A stretch of 64,000 bases of DNA from assembly GCF_015330125.1 (NCBI RefSeq), contig NZ_JADDXR010000002.1, positions 2,306,685 to 2,370,684 of the forward strand, given 5' to 3'. Shown here piece by piece: positions 53,917 to 62,051 of this stretch. The stretch's first letter is position 1; every line of letters begins with the position of its first letter. The notes under the pieces are model-generated. The model worked only from the letters and a program-made list of their open reading frames with translations, was not told where the DNA came from and searched no databases. Both the position numbers and the translations under genes were made by a program. This DNA is from Zobellia nedashkovskayae (GTDB taxonomy: Bacteria > Bacteroidota > Bacteroidia > Flavobacteriales > Flavobacteriaceae).

Positions 53917-54216
53917 ATGGCAATTTCAAAACAGTATTTAAAAACAAAACCCGTTTGTAAAGTAACTTTTACGGTACCTGCGGAAGAAGCAACAAAAGTA
54001 GCAGTAGTAGGTGATTTCAACAATTGGAAAGCTAACAAAGCAAGTTCATTGAAGAAATTGAAAAATGGTAGTTTTAAAGGTGCCATGGAGCTTCCTAAAG
54101 AAACTTCTTTTGAATTTAAGTATATTATAGACGGAAATTACGTTAACGAGACAGAAGCTGATCGTTACCAGTGGAATGATTTTGCAGGCGGCGAAAATGC
54201 AGTTCTGGATCTATAA
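53917..54216 (+). CDS. Small glycogen-binding-type (CBM48/isoamylase early-set) protein
   Basis: 99 residues, made only of one immunoglobulin-like CBM48 fold: KPVCKVTFTVPAEEATKVAVVGDFNNW, then FKGAMELPKETSFEFKYIIDGNYVNE and WNDFAGGENAVL. The GDFNNW motif is the known glycogen-binding signature. There is no catalytic part, so it probably binds alpha-glucan or regulates an enzyme. It has its own promoter and terminator. Confidence 0.88.
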   Translation: MAISKQYLKTKPVCKVTFTVPAEEATKVAVVGDFNNWKANKASSLKKLKNGSFKGAMELPKETSFEFKYIIDGNYVNETEADRYQWNDFAGGENAVLDL

Positions 54217-54238
54217 TCTTTTCGTTAGATAAATATAG

Positions 54239-54273
54239 AAAGCCGGAACATGAAAATGCTCCGGCTTTTTTTA
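54239..54273 (+). terminator. Terminator of the CBM48-domain gene
   Basis: A GC-rich stem (54239-54251 with 54256-54268, one A-C mismatch) is followed by seven T. Confidence 0.85.
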
Positions 54274-54340
54274 TAATCAATCTAATCGTACAAACACATT
54301 ATTGAAATGTTTGTGTACCTTTTTTGATTAGTTTTATTTT

Positions 54341-54622
54341 TTATGCTTCTATGGTAACTCCTTTCCAGAAAGCAACACGTCCTTTAATGCCTTTGGCAAG
54401 CGGACTCACTTCTGGATAGTACCATGCTGCATCAGGGTTTTCTTTGCCGCCTACCGCTAAGGTATAATAATGGGCCTGGCCTTTCCATGGGCAAGTAGTA
54501 TGTGTTTCACTACTTTTGAAGTACTCTTTTTTGATGCTTTCAGCAGGGAAATAATGATTGTTTTCTACCACTACTGTTTCATCACTTTCGGCAATTACCG
54601 TATTGTTCCAAATTGCTTTCAT
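54341..54622 (-). CDS. DUF427 protein
   Basis: 93 residues, the whole DUF427 domain: WNNTVIAESDETVVVENNHYFP, CPWKGQAHYYTLAVGG, DAAWYYPEVSPLAKGIKGRVAFW. The function is unknown. It is the last gene of a - strand run thyA-egtB-egtD-DUF427, 68 bp after egtD, and may share the egt transcript. Confidence 0.9.
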   Translation of the reverse strand: MKAIWNNTVIAESDETVVVENNHYFPAESIKKEYFKSSETHTTCPWKGQAHYYTLAVGGKENPDAAWYYPEVSPLAKGIKGRVAFWKGVTIEA

Positions 54623-54690
54623 ATCAATAAATTATTAGCCAATTTTAAATATGGCTGATTCCTAACTGTATCTTGATCGGTTAGCTATTG

Positions 54691-55662
54691 TTATCTTTTT
54701 CTCAATACAAAATTCTTGTAGAACTTCTCTGTATCGCAAAATTCTGTTTCTATTTTTAGACCAGCTTCTTCTGCTAACCAAGCAACAACTGTATCATCGT
54801 ATTTTTGAGAAATTTCAGTGTGTATCGTTTCCCATTCTTTAAAATCTATTAGTACGTCTAACCTGTCAATGCTTACCGTATGATCTTCTTTGGATACTAA
54901 GTAGCTCTTTGCAGTACCGGTTTCTGGGTCATACACTTCCCAGTGAAGAAATTTATCCAAATCAAAATTACCGCCTAGTTCATGGTTAATTCGGGCTAAA
55001 ACATTTTTATTGAATGCTGCTGTAATACCGGTCTGGTCATTATAGGCGTCTAGTATAGTTTGCGGGTTTTTCTTCATATCAAAACCTATGAATAATAAAT
55101 CTTCATCTTGCATAAGTTCTTGAACATTTTTAAGAAAATCTATAGCTTGTTCATGAAGTAAATTTCCAATATTTGAACCTAAAAAAAGAATAACCTTCTT
55201 GGTTCCGTTTTCTGAATTTATTTCTTCCAAAGCTTCAAAATAAGTACCTTGTTGAGGTTCTACGGAAACATTTGGAAACTCTTTTTGCAGTGATTTTTCT
55301 AGGCCATTAAGTACATTCTGACTAATATCTATAGGTTGATATTTAAAATCGAAATTGTTTTCAGATAGGTGTTTTAGTAGAATTTTGGTCTTTTTTCCAT
55401 CACCTGCGCCCAATTCTATAAGTTTAAATTTAGGATTTCCAGAAGCAAAAAGCTCAGCTATTTCTGCTGTATGGTTCAAAAGAATATCGTATTCTTTTTG
55501 TGTTAGATAGTATTCTGGCATGTGCATGATATCCTGAAACAGCTTATCTCCCTTTTCATCATAAAAATATTTAGATGATAAATGTTTGGGAAAATCAGTC
55601 AGCCCAGCATGGACTTCTTCTTCAAATTGGGTTGTGAAAATTACTTTGGTTGATTTTTGCAT
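54691..55662 (-). CDS. egtD: L-histidine N-alpha-methyltransferase
   Basis: 323 residues. The EgtD N-terminus is LSSKYFYDEKGDKLFQDIMHMPEYYLTQKEYDIL-like, starting KYFYDEKGDKLF and MPEYYLTQKE. The SAM site is KLIELGAGDGKKTKIL. Further motifs are LFLGSNIGNL and FIGFDMKKN. It trimethylates histidine to hercynine, the first step to ergothioneine. It follows egtB by 49 bp on the same strand. Confidence 0.92.
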   Translation of the reverse strand: MQKSTKVIFTTQFEEEVHAGLTDFPKHLSSKYFYDEKGDKLFQDIMHMPEYYLTQKEYDILLNHTAEIAELFASGNPKFKLIELGAGDGKKTKILLKHLSENNFDFKYQPIDISQNVLNGLEKSLQKEFPNVSVEPQQGTYFEALEEINSENGTKKVILFLGSNIGNLLHEQAIDFLKNVQELMQDEDLLFIGFDMKKNPQTILDAYNDQTGITAAFNKNVLARINHELGGNFDLDKFLHWEVYDPETGTAKSYLVSKEDHTVSIDRLDVLIDFKEWETIHTEISQKYDDTVVAWLAEEAGLKIETEFCDTEKFYKNFVLRKR

Positions 55663-55711
55663 GCTGTTTAAGTCGGAAATTTTCAGAAAACTATACGTGT
55701 AGATATAAAAA

Positions 55712-56872
55712 TTATTTGGCCAATCGTAATCCAGTGTATTGCCATCTAAGACTAGTTTGAAAGAAATTACGATAGGAAGGTCTTGTATGGCGTATAGGAG
55801 TTGCGACAGACCCTCCGCGCAATACTTTCTGATTTACCATAAACTTTCCGTTGTATTCGCCAAGAGCTCCATCCGCTTTTTTATAGAAGGGATAGGGGAG
55901 GTAAGCGCTTTCAGTCCATTCCCAACGTTGTCCCCAAGAGAAATTAGTTTGGGCGGCTTCCCACTCAAATTCAGTGGCAAGACGGCATCCTTTCCATTGG
56001 GCAAAAGCAAATGCTTCAAAGTATGAAATGTGAGTCACAGGAGCTTCGGGTGTAACTTTTTGAAGTCCGTTTAGCGTGTAATTATGCCAAACTCCATCAA
56101 TTGAATGCCAATATAATGGAGCAGAAATTTGATTTTGATTCACCCAATCCCAACCTTCAGCGTGCCAGAGGTCAAACTTTTTATAGCCTCCAGCTTCAAT
56201 AAATTCAATGTATTCTTGATTGGTAATTAAGTTGCTCGAGATTTTAAATGGATGCAAATATACCTTGTGTCTTCCCAATTCATTATCATAACAGAACGCA
56301 TCAGAGTTATGACCAATTTCATAGATACCTTCATCCATAGAAATCCATTCTTGGGATTCAGTTTTAACGGAATGTTCCGTAAAGCTGTTAGAATAGACAG
56401 GAAGTAGCGGATTGTTACCTAGAATAAACTTAATGTCGGTTAAAAGTAATTCTTGGTGCTGCTTCTCATGATGTATGCCTATTTCTAATAGGTCATATAA
56501 TTCTTGACTTTGTGTTGTAGTGAATAGATTTTTAACGGCTTCAGTTACATGCGTGCGGTATGAATAAACACTTTCTACAGAAGGTCTAGATAGATTGCCT
56601 CGATCAGAACGTACCACGCGTTTGCCCACAGTTTCATAATAGCTGTTAAATACAAAGGAGAAATCTTCGTCAAAAATTATATAGTCCTTAAAATGGGGCT
56701 TAAGAATGAATTCTTCAAAAAACCAAGTTGTATGTCCTAGATGCCATTTTGGAGGAGAAACGTCTATAATAGGTTGCACTACATAGTCTTCGATTTCTAG
56801 AGGTTTACAAATGTTTTCTGTGTGTATACGGGTCTCTAAAAAAAAATCAACAAGGGAATCAGTCAAGGTCAT
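55712..56872 (-). CDS. egtB: EgtB-like ergothioneine sulfoxide synthase
   Basis: 386 residues. The N-terminal DinB-like domain holds the iron ligands His47 (HLGHTTWFF), His135 and His139 (HHEKQHQE). The C-terminal part (about 165-386) is a sulfatase-modifying-factor fold with ISMDEGIYEIGHNSD, ELGRHKVYLHPFKIS, PVTHISYFEAFAFAQWKGCRLATEFEWE, VLRGGSVATPIRHTRPSYRNFF and YTGLRLAK. It oxidatively joins a thiol donor to hercynine. Whether the donor is gamma-Glu-Cys or Cys cannot be told by eye. No EgtA or EgtC homologue is adjacent. Confidence 0.9.
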   Translation of the reverse strand: MTLTDSLVDFFLETRIHTENICKPLEIEDYVVQPIIDVSPPKWHLGHTTWFFEEFILKPHFKDYIIFDEDFSFVFNSYYETVGKRVVRSDRGNLSRPSVESVYSYRTHVTEAVKNLFTTTQSQELYDLLEIGIHHEKQHQELLLTDIKFILGNNPLLPVYSNSFTEHSVKTESQEWISMDEGIYEIGHNSDAFCYDNELGRHKVYLHPFKISSNLITNQEYIEFIEAGGYKKFDLWHAEGWDWVNQNQISAPLYWHSIDGVWHNYTLNGLQKVTPEAPVTHISYFEAFAFAQWKGCRLATEFEWEAAQTNFSWGQRWEWTESAYLPYPFYKKADGALGEYNGKFMVNQKVLRGGSVATPIRHTRPSYRNFFQTSLRWQYTGLRLAK

Positions 56873-56946
56873 AGCAAATCTAATATCCTATAAATATAAG
56901 GATTATAGAAAGTACGCAGTGGACTCAATAGTGTTTTTGGTGAACG

Positions 56947-57771
56947 CTATACGGCAACAGCTCCTTTAATATGTGGGTGAGGGTTATAATCTTCTAAACT
57001 GAAATCCTCAAAACTAAAATCGAAAATATCTTTTATTTTAGGGTTGATAACCATTTTGGGTAGCGGACGAGTTTCACGACTCAATTGCAATTCTACCTGT
57101 TCCATGTGGTTATTATAGATGTGGGCATCTCCAAAAGTGTGAATAAATTCACCAGCTTCATAACCACATACTTGTGCCATCATCATAGTGAATAAAGCGT
57201 ATGAGGCAATATTGAAAGGCACGCCTAAGAAGATATCCGCACTACGTTGGTAAAGTTGACATGAAAGCTTGCCATCGGACACATAGAACTGAAAAAAGGC
57301 ATGACATGGTGGAAGCGCAGCTTTACCATTGGCGACGTTTTCAGAGAATGATTTTGATGTATCGGGAAGTACGCTTGGGTTCCAAGCGGAAACTAACATA
57401 CGTCTACTATTAGGGTTGTTTTTTAATGATTCAATAACATCTTTGATCTGGTCAATTTCATCATTGTTCCAGTTACGCCATTGGTGGCCGTAAACAGGAC
57501 CCAAGTCTCCATTCTCATCTGCCCAGTCGTTCCAGATACGCACACCATTTTCTTGAAGGTATTTAATGTTCGTATCACCTTTCAAAAACCAAAGCAATTC
57601 ATAAACAATAGACTTCAGGTGTAACTTTTTGGTAGTTACCATAGGAAAACCTTCGCTTAGGTCAAAACGCATTTGATGTCCAAAAACGCTTAAAGTTCCT
57701 GTTCCTGTACGGTCTCCTTTTTGGTTTCCGTTATCTAGTACGTGCTTTAGTAAATCGTGGTATTGTTTCAT
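56947..57771 (-). CDS. thyA: Thymidylate synthase
   Basis: 274 residues. The active-site Cys lies in [13 protein letters not shown]. Other family motifs are [57 protein letters not shown] and [10 protein letters not shown]. It makes dTMP from dUMP using methylene-tetrahydrofolate. A -7 box lies directly before the ATG. It stands between the CNT transporter and egtB on one strand. Confidence 0.96.
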   Translation of the reverse strand: MKQYHDLLKHVLDNGNQKGDRTGTGTLSVFGHQMRFDLSEGFPMVTTKKLHLKSIVYELLWFLKGDTNIKYLQENGVRIWNDWADENGDLGPVYGHQWRNWNNDEIDQIKDVIESLKNNPNSRRMLVSAWNPSVLPDTSKSFSENVANGKAALPPCHAFFQFYVSDGKLSCQLYQRSADIFLGVPFNIASYALFTMMMAQVCGYEAGEFIHTFGDAHIYNNHMEQVELQLSRETRPLPKMVINPKIKDIFDFSFEDFSLEDYNPHPHIKGAVAV

Positions 57772-57778
57772 AGTGGGG

Positions 57779-57786
57779 CAAAAATA
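57779..57786 (-). promoter_or_regulatory. -7 box next to the thyA start codon
   Basis: On the - strand this reads TATTTTTG and ends 7 nt before the thyA ATG, so the mRNA would be nearly leaderless. Confidence 0.45.
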
Positions 57787-57878
57787 GAATTTTGTAGGTA
57801 AAAGCTCAAGGTCTACTTGTTGTAGTTATTAGAGATTTATTAACCAAAATAATCTCTGTTGAAATCAAGAGTACTGAT

Positions 57879-59327
57879 TTAACCTAAAATCATACCTGCA
57901 ATAGTAGCAGATAACAAGGAAGCGATAGAACCACCAAGAACTGCTTTAAGGCCAAATTCGGAAAGGGTTTTGCGTTGGCTAGGAGCTAATGAGCCAATGC
58001 CACCAATCTGTATGCCTATGGATGCAAAGTTTGCGAACCCGCAAAGCATATAGGTTGCCATAATTACAGATTTGTTATAGGAAAAACTTGCTCCAGTAGC
58101 CATGTCTTTTAGCTCGGCTAATTGGATGTAACCTACAAATTCACTAGCTACAAGCTTGATTCCCAAGAGTTGTCCCATGAGCATAATATCTTCGTTAGCA
58201 ACGCCAATAAGCCACATTAATGGAGCAAAGACAGTTCCTAGAATGGCCTCCAATGAAAATTTATCGTAAGACGTGTTGAGAGCTACCCATTGGTTAAGGG
58301 AAGTCAAATCACCAATCCAATCTAAAATTCCGTTTAACATGGCAATCATAGCCACGAAAACTAGAAGCATGGCCCCAACATTAACAGCTAATCTTAAACC
58401 TTCTGTCGTACCATTAGCAATAGCATCCAAGACATTTGAACCTATCTTTTCAGAAGATACGGCCACATCTGTATTTACTGCTTCTGTTTGTGGATATAAT
58501 ATTTTTGAAATTACAATGGCGCCTGGTGCGGCCATAACGGATGCCGCCAAAAGGTGTTTGGCAAATACCAACTGTAATACCTTGTCTTCTCCTCCTAAGA
58601 ACCCAATGTAGGCAGCTAAAACAGCGCCCGCAACGGTAGCCATTCCGCCTATCATCACTAGAAGAATTTCAGACTTGGTCATTTTTTCCAAGTAAGCTTT
58701 AATTAATAACGGTGCTTCGGTCTGTCCTAAAAAGATGTTTCCGGCAACAGATAGACTTTCCGCTCCAGAAATGCCCAGGGTTTTAGAAAGCATCCAAGCT
58801 AGAACTCTTACTACCTTTTGGATGATACCCAAATAAAATAGTAAAGAGGTAAGTGCGGAAAAGAAAATAATGGTAGGTAATACCTGAAAGGCAAAAATAT
58901 AACCGAATGTACCGGTGTCAACCACCAAACCTTCAAATAGAAATTTACTTCCTGCACGGGTAAAACCTAGAATACTGATGAAAACTTCACCAATGGATTC
59001 AAATACTCTTTGAATAAATGGAATTTTCAGTACGCCTATAGCAATCACCAATTGCAGTGTAAGGCCAATACCAACGGTTTTCCAGTTGATGGCTCTGCGA
59101 TTTGAACTGAATAAAAATGAAATGAGTAAAAGTACGGCCATACCTAATATACCGCGACCTAAGCTATTTAAGCTAAAGCCTGCATTAGGTTGTATGTGAT
59201 TGGTGTTTTGTGAAACTATATCATTTATAGCAGCCGTTTCTGCGGCCGGCACTGCAATCGCTTCTTGTGCTATGGATGGAAAAAAAATAAATAGGGCAAG
59301 TAGAACAATCCAAAGGTTGATTTTCAT
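57879..59327 (-). CDS. Concentrative nucleoside transporter (NupC/CNT family)
   Basis: 482 residues. An N-terminal signal-like helix and a short spacer are followed by the CNT core: GFTRAGSKFLFEGLVVDTGTFGYIFAFQVLPTIIFFSAL-like region around FGYIFAFQVLPTI, NIFLGQTEAPLLIKAYLEKMTKSEI, AAYIGFLGGEDK and MLCGFANFASIGIQIGGIGSLAP. It brings nucleosides into the cell with Na+ or H+. The neighbours thyA and cdd also handle pyrimidines. It lies 18 bp after the DUF151 gene. Confidence 0.93.
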   Translation of the reverse strand: MKINLWIVLLALFIFFPSIAQEAIAVPAAETAAINDIVSQNTNHIQPNAGFSLNSLGRGILGMAVLLLISFLFSSNRRAINWKTVGIGLTLQLVIAIGVLKIPFIQRVFESIGEVFISILGFTRAGSKFLFEGLVVDTGTFGYIFAFQVLPTIIFFSALTSLLFYLGIIQKVVRVLAWMLSKTLGISGAESLSVAGNIFLGQTEAPLLIKAYLEKMTKSEILLVMIGGMATVAGAVLAAYIGFLGGEDKVLQLVFAKHLLAASVMAAPGAIVISKILYPQTEAVNTDVAVSSEKIGSNVLDAIANGTTEGLRLAVNVGAMLLVFVAMIAMLNGILDWIGDLTSLNQWVALNTSYDKFSLEAILGTVFAPLMWLIGVANEDIMLMGQLLGIKLVASEFVGYIQLAELKDMATGASFSYNKSVIMATYMLCGFANFASIGIQIGGIGSLAPSQRKTLSEFGLKAVLGGSIASLLSATIAGMILG

Positions 59328-59345
59328 AGGGTACTTGCTTGTTTA

Positions 59346-59975
59346 TCAGTTTCTTTTGGAAATCTCGTCACGTAGCTTAGCCGCTTTTTCGTAATCTTCA
59401 TTGTTGACGGCTAGGTCTAATTCTTTGTGGAGCTCGTCAATAGAAAGTTCAGTGTAACCATCTGTCGCGCCAGATTCTATTTCTACGGTTTCGCCTTCTT
59501 GCAAAATTTCATCAACCACAATACTATCGTCAGTCTCTTCTTTGTCCTTGTCTTTTGACGAAAACTTAAGGAAAATCCCTGCTTTGTCCAAAATGGTCTT
59601 ATACGTGAAGATTGGAGCATTAAATCGAAGTGCTAATGCAATGGCATCACTCGTTCTAGCATCTATGATCTCTTCAATTTTATCGCGCTCACAAATGATA
59701 CTAGAGTAAAAAACACCGTCTACCAACTTGTGGATAATGACCTGTTTGATTACAATATCAAAGCGATCCGAAAAGTTTTTGAACAAATCGTGAGTCAAAG
59801 GCCTTGGCGGCTTTATTTCTTTCTCAAGTGCAATGGCAATGGACTGCGCTTCAAAAGCACCGATGACAATGGGTAGTTTACGATCGCCTTCCACTTCGTT
59901 AAGAATAAGAGCGTAAGCTCCATTCTGTGTTTGGCTATAGGAAATACCTTTTATTTTTAACCTGACTAAGCTCAT
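59346..59975 (-). CDS. DUF151 bifunctional-nuclease-family protein with C-terminal UVR motif
   Basis: 209 residues from MSLVRLKIKGISYSQTQNGAY. A frame 15 codons longer begins in the loop of the etfA terminator and is rejected. The DUF151 core is VEGDRKLPIVIGAFEAQSIAIALE, FKNFSDRFDI and DARTSDAIALALRFNAPIF. The last about 40 residues form a UvrB/C-type helical hairpin (LDLAVNNEDYEKAAKLRDEISKR). Plant and bacterial relatives have nuclease activity; the role here is uncertain. Confidence 0.9.
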   Translation of the reverse strand: MSLVRLKIKGISYSQTQNGAYALILNEVEGDRKLPIVIGAFEAQSIAIALEKEIKPPRPLTHDLFKNFSDRFDIVIKQVIIHKLVDGVFYSSIICERDKIEEIIDARTSDAIALALRFNAPIFTYKTILDKAGIFLKFSSKDKDKEETDDSIVVDEILQEGETVEIESGATDGYTELSIDELHKELDLAVNNEDYEKAAKLRDEISKRN

Positions 59976-59991
59976 AGAATCATTAAAATAC

Positions 59992-60037
59992 AAAAGGCTG
60001 TTTAAATACGGGCGAACCATACATTTAAACAGCCCTT
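59992..60037 (-). terminator. Terminator of etfB-etfA
   Basis: A perfect 12-bp stem (59996-60007 with 60023-60034) with a 15-nt loop is followed on the - strand by TTTTG. It lies 25 nt past the etfA stop. Confidence 0.78.
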
Positions 60038-60060
60038 TAATAAGCGCAAATTAACGAAAA

Positions 60061-61029
60061 TTAAGCGTTTTGCGCTTTAAATTCTTTTAATTTTTCAATG
60101 AGTTTAGGTACTACTTCAAAGGCATCGCCTACAATTCCATAGTCTGCAGCCTTGAAAAATGGGGCTTCGGGGTCAGAGTTGATAACTACTTTTGTTTTTG
60201 AAGAACTAACTCCTGCCAAATGCTGAATGGCACCTGAGATACCTATTGCTATATAAAGATTAGCCGCAACTGGCTTTCCTGTTTGTCCAACATGTTCTCC
60301 GTGAGGTCTCCATCCCATATCGGAAACTGGCTTGGAACAAGCTGTAGCTGCACCAAGAACTTCGGCAAGTTCTTCTATCATTCCCCAGTTTTCAGGTCCT
60401 TTTAGACCTCTTCCACCAGAAACTACGATATCTGCATCTGCAATAGTAACTTGACCGGCAACTTTATCTATTTCAATGGACTTCACCGAAAAATCAGCAT
60501 CACTTAAATCGGCGTTAAAAGCCTCAACTGCTGCAGTTGTTTGATTTTCCTTTAAGCCAAAAGAATTGTTAGAAACACCAATAATCTTAGTTTCCGTGGT
60601 AATTTCGGTATGCGCGAAACCTTTGTTACTAAAAGTGGTACGCTTTACGGTAAACGGTGAAGTGCTTTCTGGAGCGGCAACAACGTTTGGTACATAACCA
60701 GCTTTTAATTTAGCCGCCAGAATAGGAGCTAAAAATTTACTGTTCGTACTTGAACTTACTATAATTACCTGAATATTTTCATTTTTTGCCGCCTGTGCAA
60801 TGGTGTTAGCATAGGTAAGAGCATTAAATGTAGCTAATTTGTCATCTGTTACATTCAATACTTTAGAAACGCCATAAGTGCCTAGTTCATCGTTGCTAGT
60901 TGTATTAAAAGAAATTGCGGTAACTGATGAACCTAATTGGTCCGCTACTGCTTTGGCATATGATGCCACTTCAAAAGCACTTTTTTTGAGTTTTCCGTTT
61001 TCGGATTCTGTATATACTAATACTGACAT
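60061..61029 (-). CDS. etfA: Electron transfer flavoprotein, alpha subunit
   Basis: 322 residues. The C-terminal FAD-binding signature is VVSGGRGLKGPENWGMIEELAEVLGAATACSKPVSD-like, beginning VSGGRGLKGPENW. It continues with VGQTGKPVAANLYIAIGISGAIQHLAG and INSDPEAPFFKAADYGIVGD. It carries the FAD of the ETF dimer, which accepts electrons from acyl-CoA dehydrogenases such as the one at 20-21 kb. It follows etfB by 107 bp. Confidence 0.96.
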   Translation of the reverse strand: MSVLVYTESENGKLKKSAFEVASYAKAVADQLGSSVTAISFNTTSNDELGTYGVSKVLNVTDDKLATFNALTYANTIAQAAKNENIQVIIVSSSTNSKFLAPILAAKLKAGYVPNVVAAPESTSPFTVKRTTFSNKGFAHTEITTETKIIGVSNNSFGLKENQTTAAVEAFNADLSDADFSVKSIEIDKVAGQVTIADADIVVSGGRGLKGPENWGMIEELAEVLGAATACSKPVSDMGWRPHGEHVGQTGKPVAANLYIAIGISGAIQHLAGVSSSKTKVVINSDPEAPFFKAADYGIVGDAFEVVPKLIEKLKEFKAQNA

Positions 61030-61136
61030 TTGTGTATTGTTTTATTTTTTAGAGATAAAGCTTAACTGTATATGGTAGTTTCTTGTGATTTGGTTAAAGA
61101 CCCAGCATCTAGAAAACTGCAACCTATATATAGTAC

Positions 61137-61877
61137 CTAAATTACTTTGGCTTCATTGTGAAGTAATTCTACTAATTCTTCAGCTGAATTAACCAATTTA
61201 ACGCTTCCTTTGGCTACTGGCTTATCAAATTTAACGTCTTTAGTAGTAACTGTAGCGCCAACAGGCTCTATCACGGTAAGTGTCTTTTTTCTGGCCATCA
61301 TAATACCACGCATGTTGGGTATTTTAAGGTCGCTCTCTTGTACAAGTCCTTTTTGCCCTCCAATAACTAGGGGAAGTGAAGTTTGTACAGTTTCTTTTCC
61401 GCCATCTATTTCTCTTATAGCAGTAGCTGTAGTGCCTTCAACCTCAAGACTAATACAAGTATTTACAAAATTCATTTCTAAAAGAGTGGCCAAAATTCCT
61501 GGAACCATTCCTCCGTTATAATCAATACTTTCCCTACCAGCGATAATAAGGTCGTATGCACCGTCTTTAATTACGTTGGCCAATTGCTCGGCAACGAAAA
61601 AACCATCTGTTGGAACAGCGTTAATTCTAATGGCTTCATCTGCGCCAATGGCAAGTGCCTTACGCATTGTAGGTTCTACGCTAGCTTCGCCAACTGTAGC
61701 GATATGTACTGTAGCTCCTTGCTTTTCTTTAAACCACATGGCACGCGTTAAACCAAACTCATCGTTAGGGTTTATTACGAACTGTACACCATTGGTGTCA
61801 AACTTTGTATCGCCATCCGTAAAGTTAATTTTGGAGGTCGTGTCAGGAACATTACTTATGCAAACTAATATTTTCAT
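61137..61877 (-). CDS. etfB: Electron transfer flavoprotein, beta subunit
   Basis: 246 residues. Motifs: MKILVCISNVPDTTSKI, FVINPNDEFGLTRAM, AIGADEAIRI, LIIAGRESIDYNGGMVPGILA and DLKIPNMRGIMMARKKT. With EtfA it forms the electron carrier between acyl-CoA dehydrogenases and the quinone pool. Its promoter region holds a 28-bp perfect palindrome that overlaps the -7 box (61926-61933). Confidence 0.96.
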   Translation of the reverse strand: MKILVCISNVPDTTSKINFTDGDTKFDTNGVQFVINPNDEFGLTRAMWFKEKQGATVHIATVGEASVEPTMRKALAIGADEAIRINAVPTDGFFVAEQLANVIKDGAYDLIIAGRESIDYNGGMVPGILATLLEMNFVNTCISLEVEGTTATAIREIDGGKETVQTSLPLVIGGQKGLVQESDLKIPNMRGIMMARKKTLTVIEPVGATVTTKDVKFDKPVAKGSVKLVNSAEELVELLHNEAKVI

Positions 61878-61925
61878 GTCTATAAAGCTATTTATAATCT
61901 AGACGAAGATATGTAATCTTTTTCA

Positions 61926-61933
61926 AAAATACT
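61926..61933 (-). promoter_or_regulatory. -7 box for etfB-etfA
   Basis: Reads TATTTTTG on the - strand, an exact TAnnTTTG match, giving a leader of about 43 nt. It shares seven bases with the palindrome at 61927-61954. Confidence 0.6.
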
Positions 61934-61954
61934 ATGCATGCATAGTATTTTTTA
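61927..61954. promoter_or_regulatory. 28-bp perfect palindrome, candidate operator of etfBA
   Basis: 14 bases (61927-61940) are repeated exactly as reverse complement at 61941-61954, with core ACTATGCATGCATAGT. It covers the -7 to about -28 region of the etfB promoter and lies about 100 nt before the divergent pdhB. A dimeric TetR-, MarR- or GntR-type repressor is the likely binder. It lacks a loop and a GC-rich stem, so it is not a terminator. Confidence 0.65.
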
Positions 61955-62000
61955 TAACTTATTTTGATTCCTAGAGCCTATTATTTGACATATATTTTCC

Positions 62001-62008
62001 TATTTTTG
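62001..62008 (+). promoter_or_regulatory. -7 box for pdhB
   Basis: TATTTTTG matches TAnnTTTG and lies 43 nt before the pdhB start. A TTG at 61985-61987 is too close (13 bp) to be a normal -33 element. A small hairpin (TGCGTT/AACGCA, 62011-62025) would form at the mRNA 5' end. Confidence 0.5.
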
Positions 62009-62051
62009 CTTGCGTTTTTAACGCACATAATAAAAAGATACTCCATATAAT

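Noticed and set aside
54289..54326. Imperfect inverted repeat followed by T6 after the CBM48 terminator
   Set aside because: It has two or more mismatches and stands behind a good terminator; not enough to call a second one.
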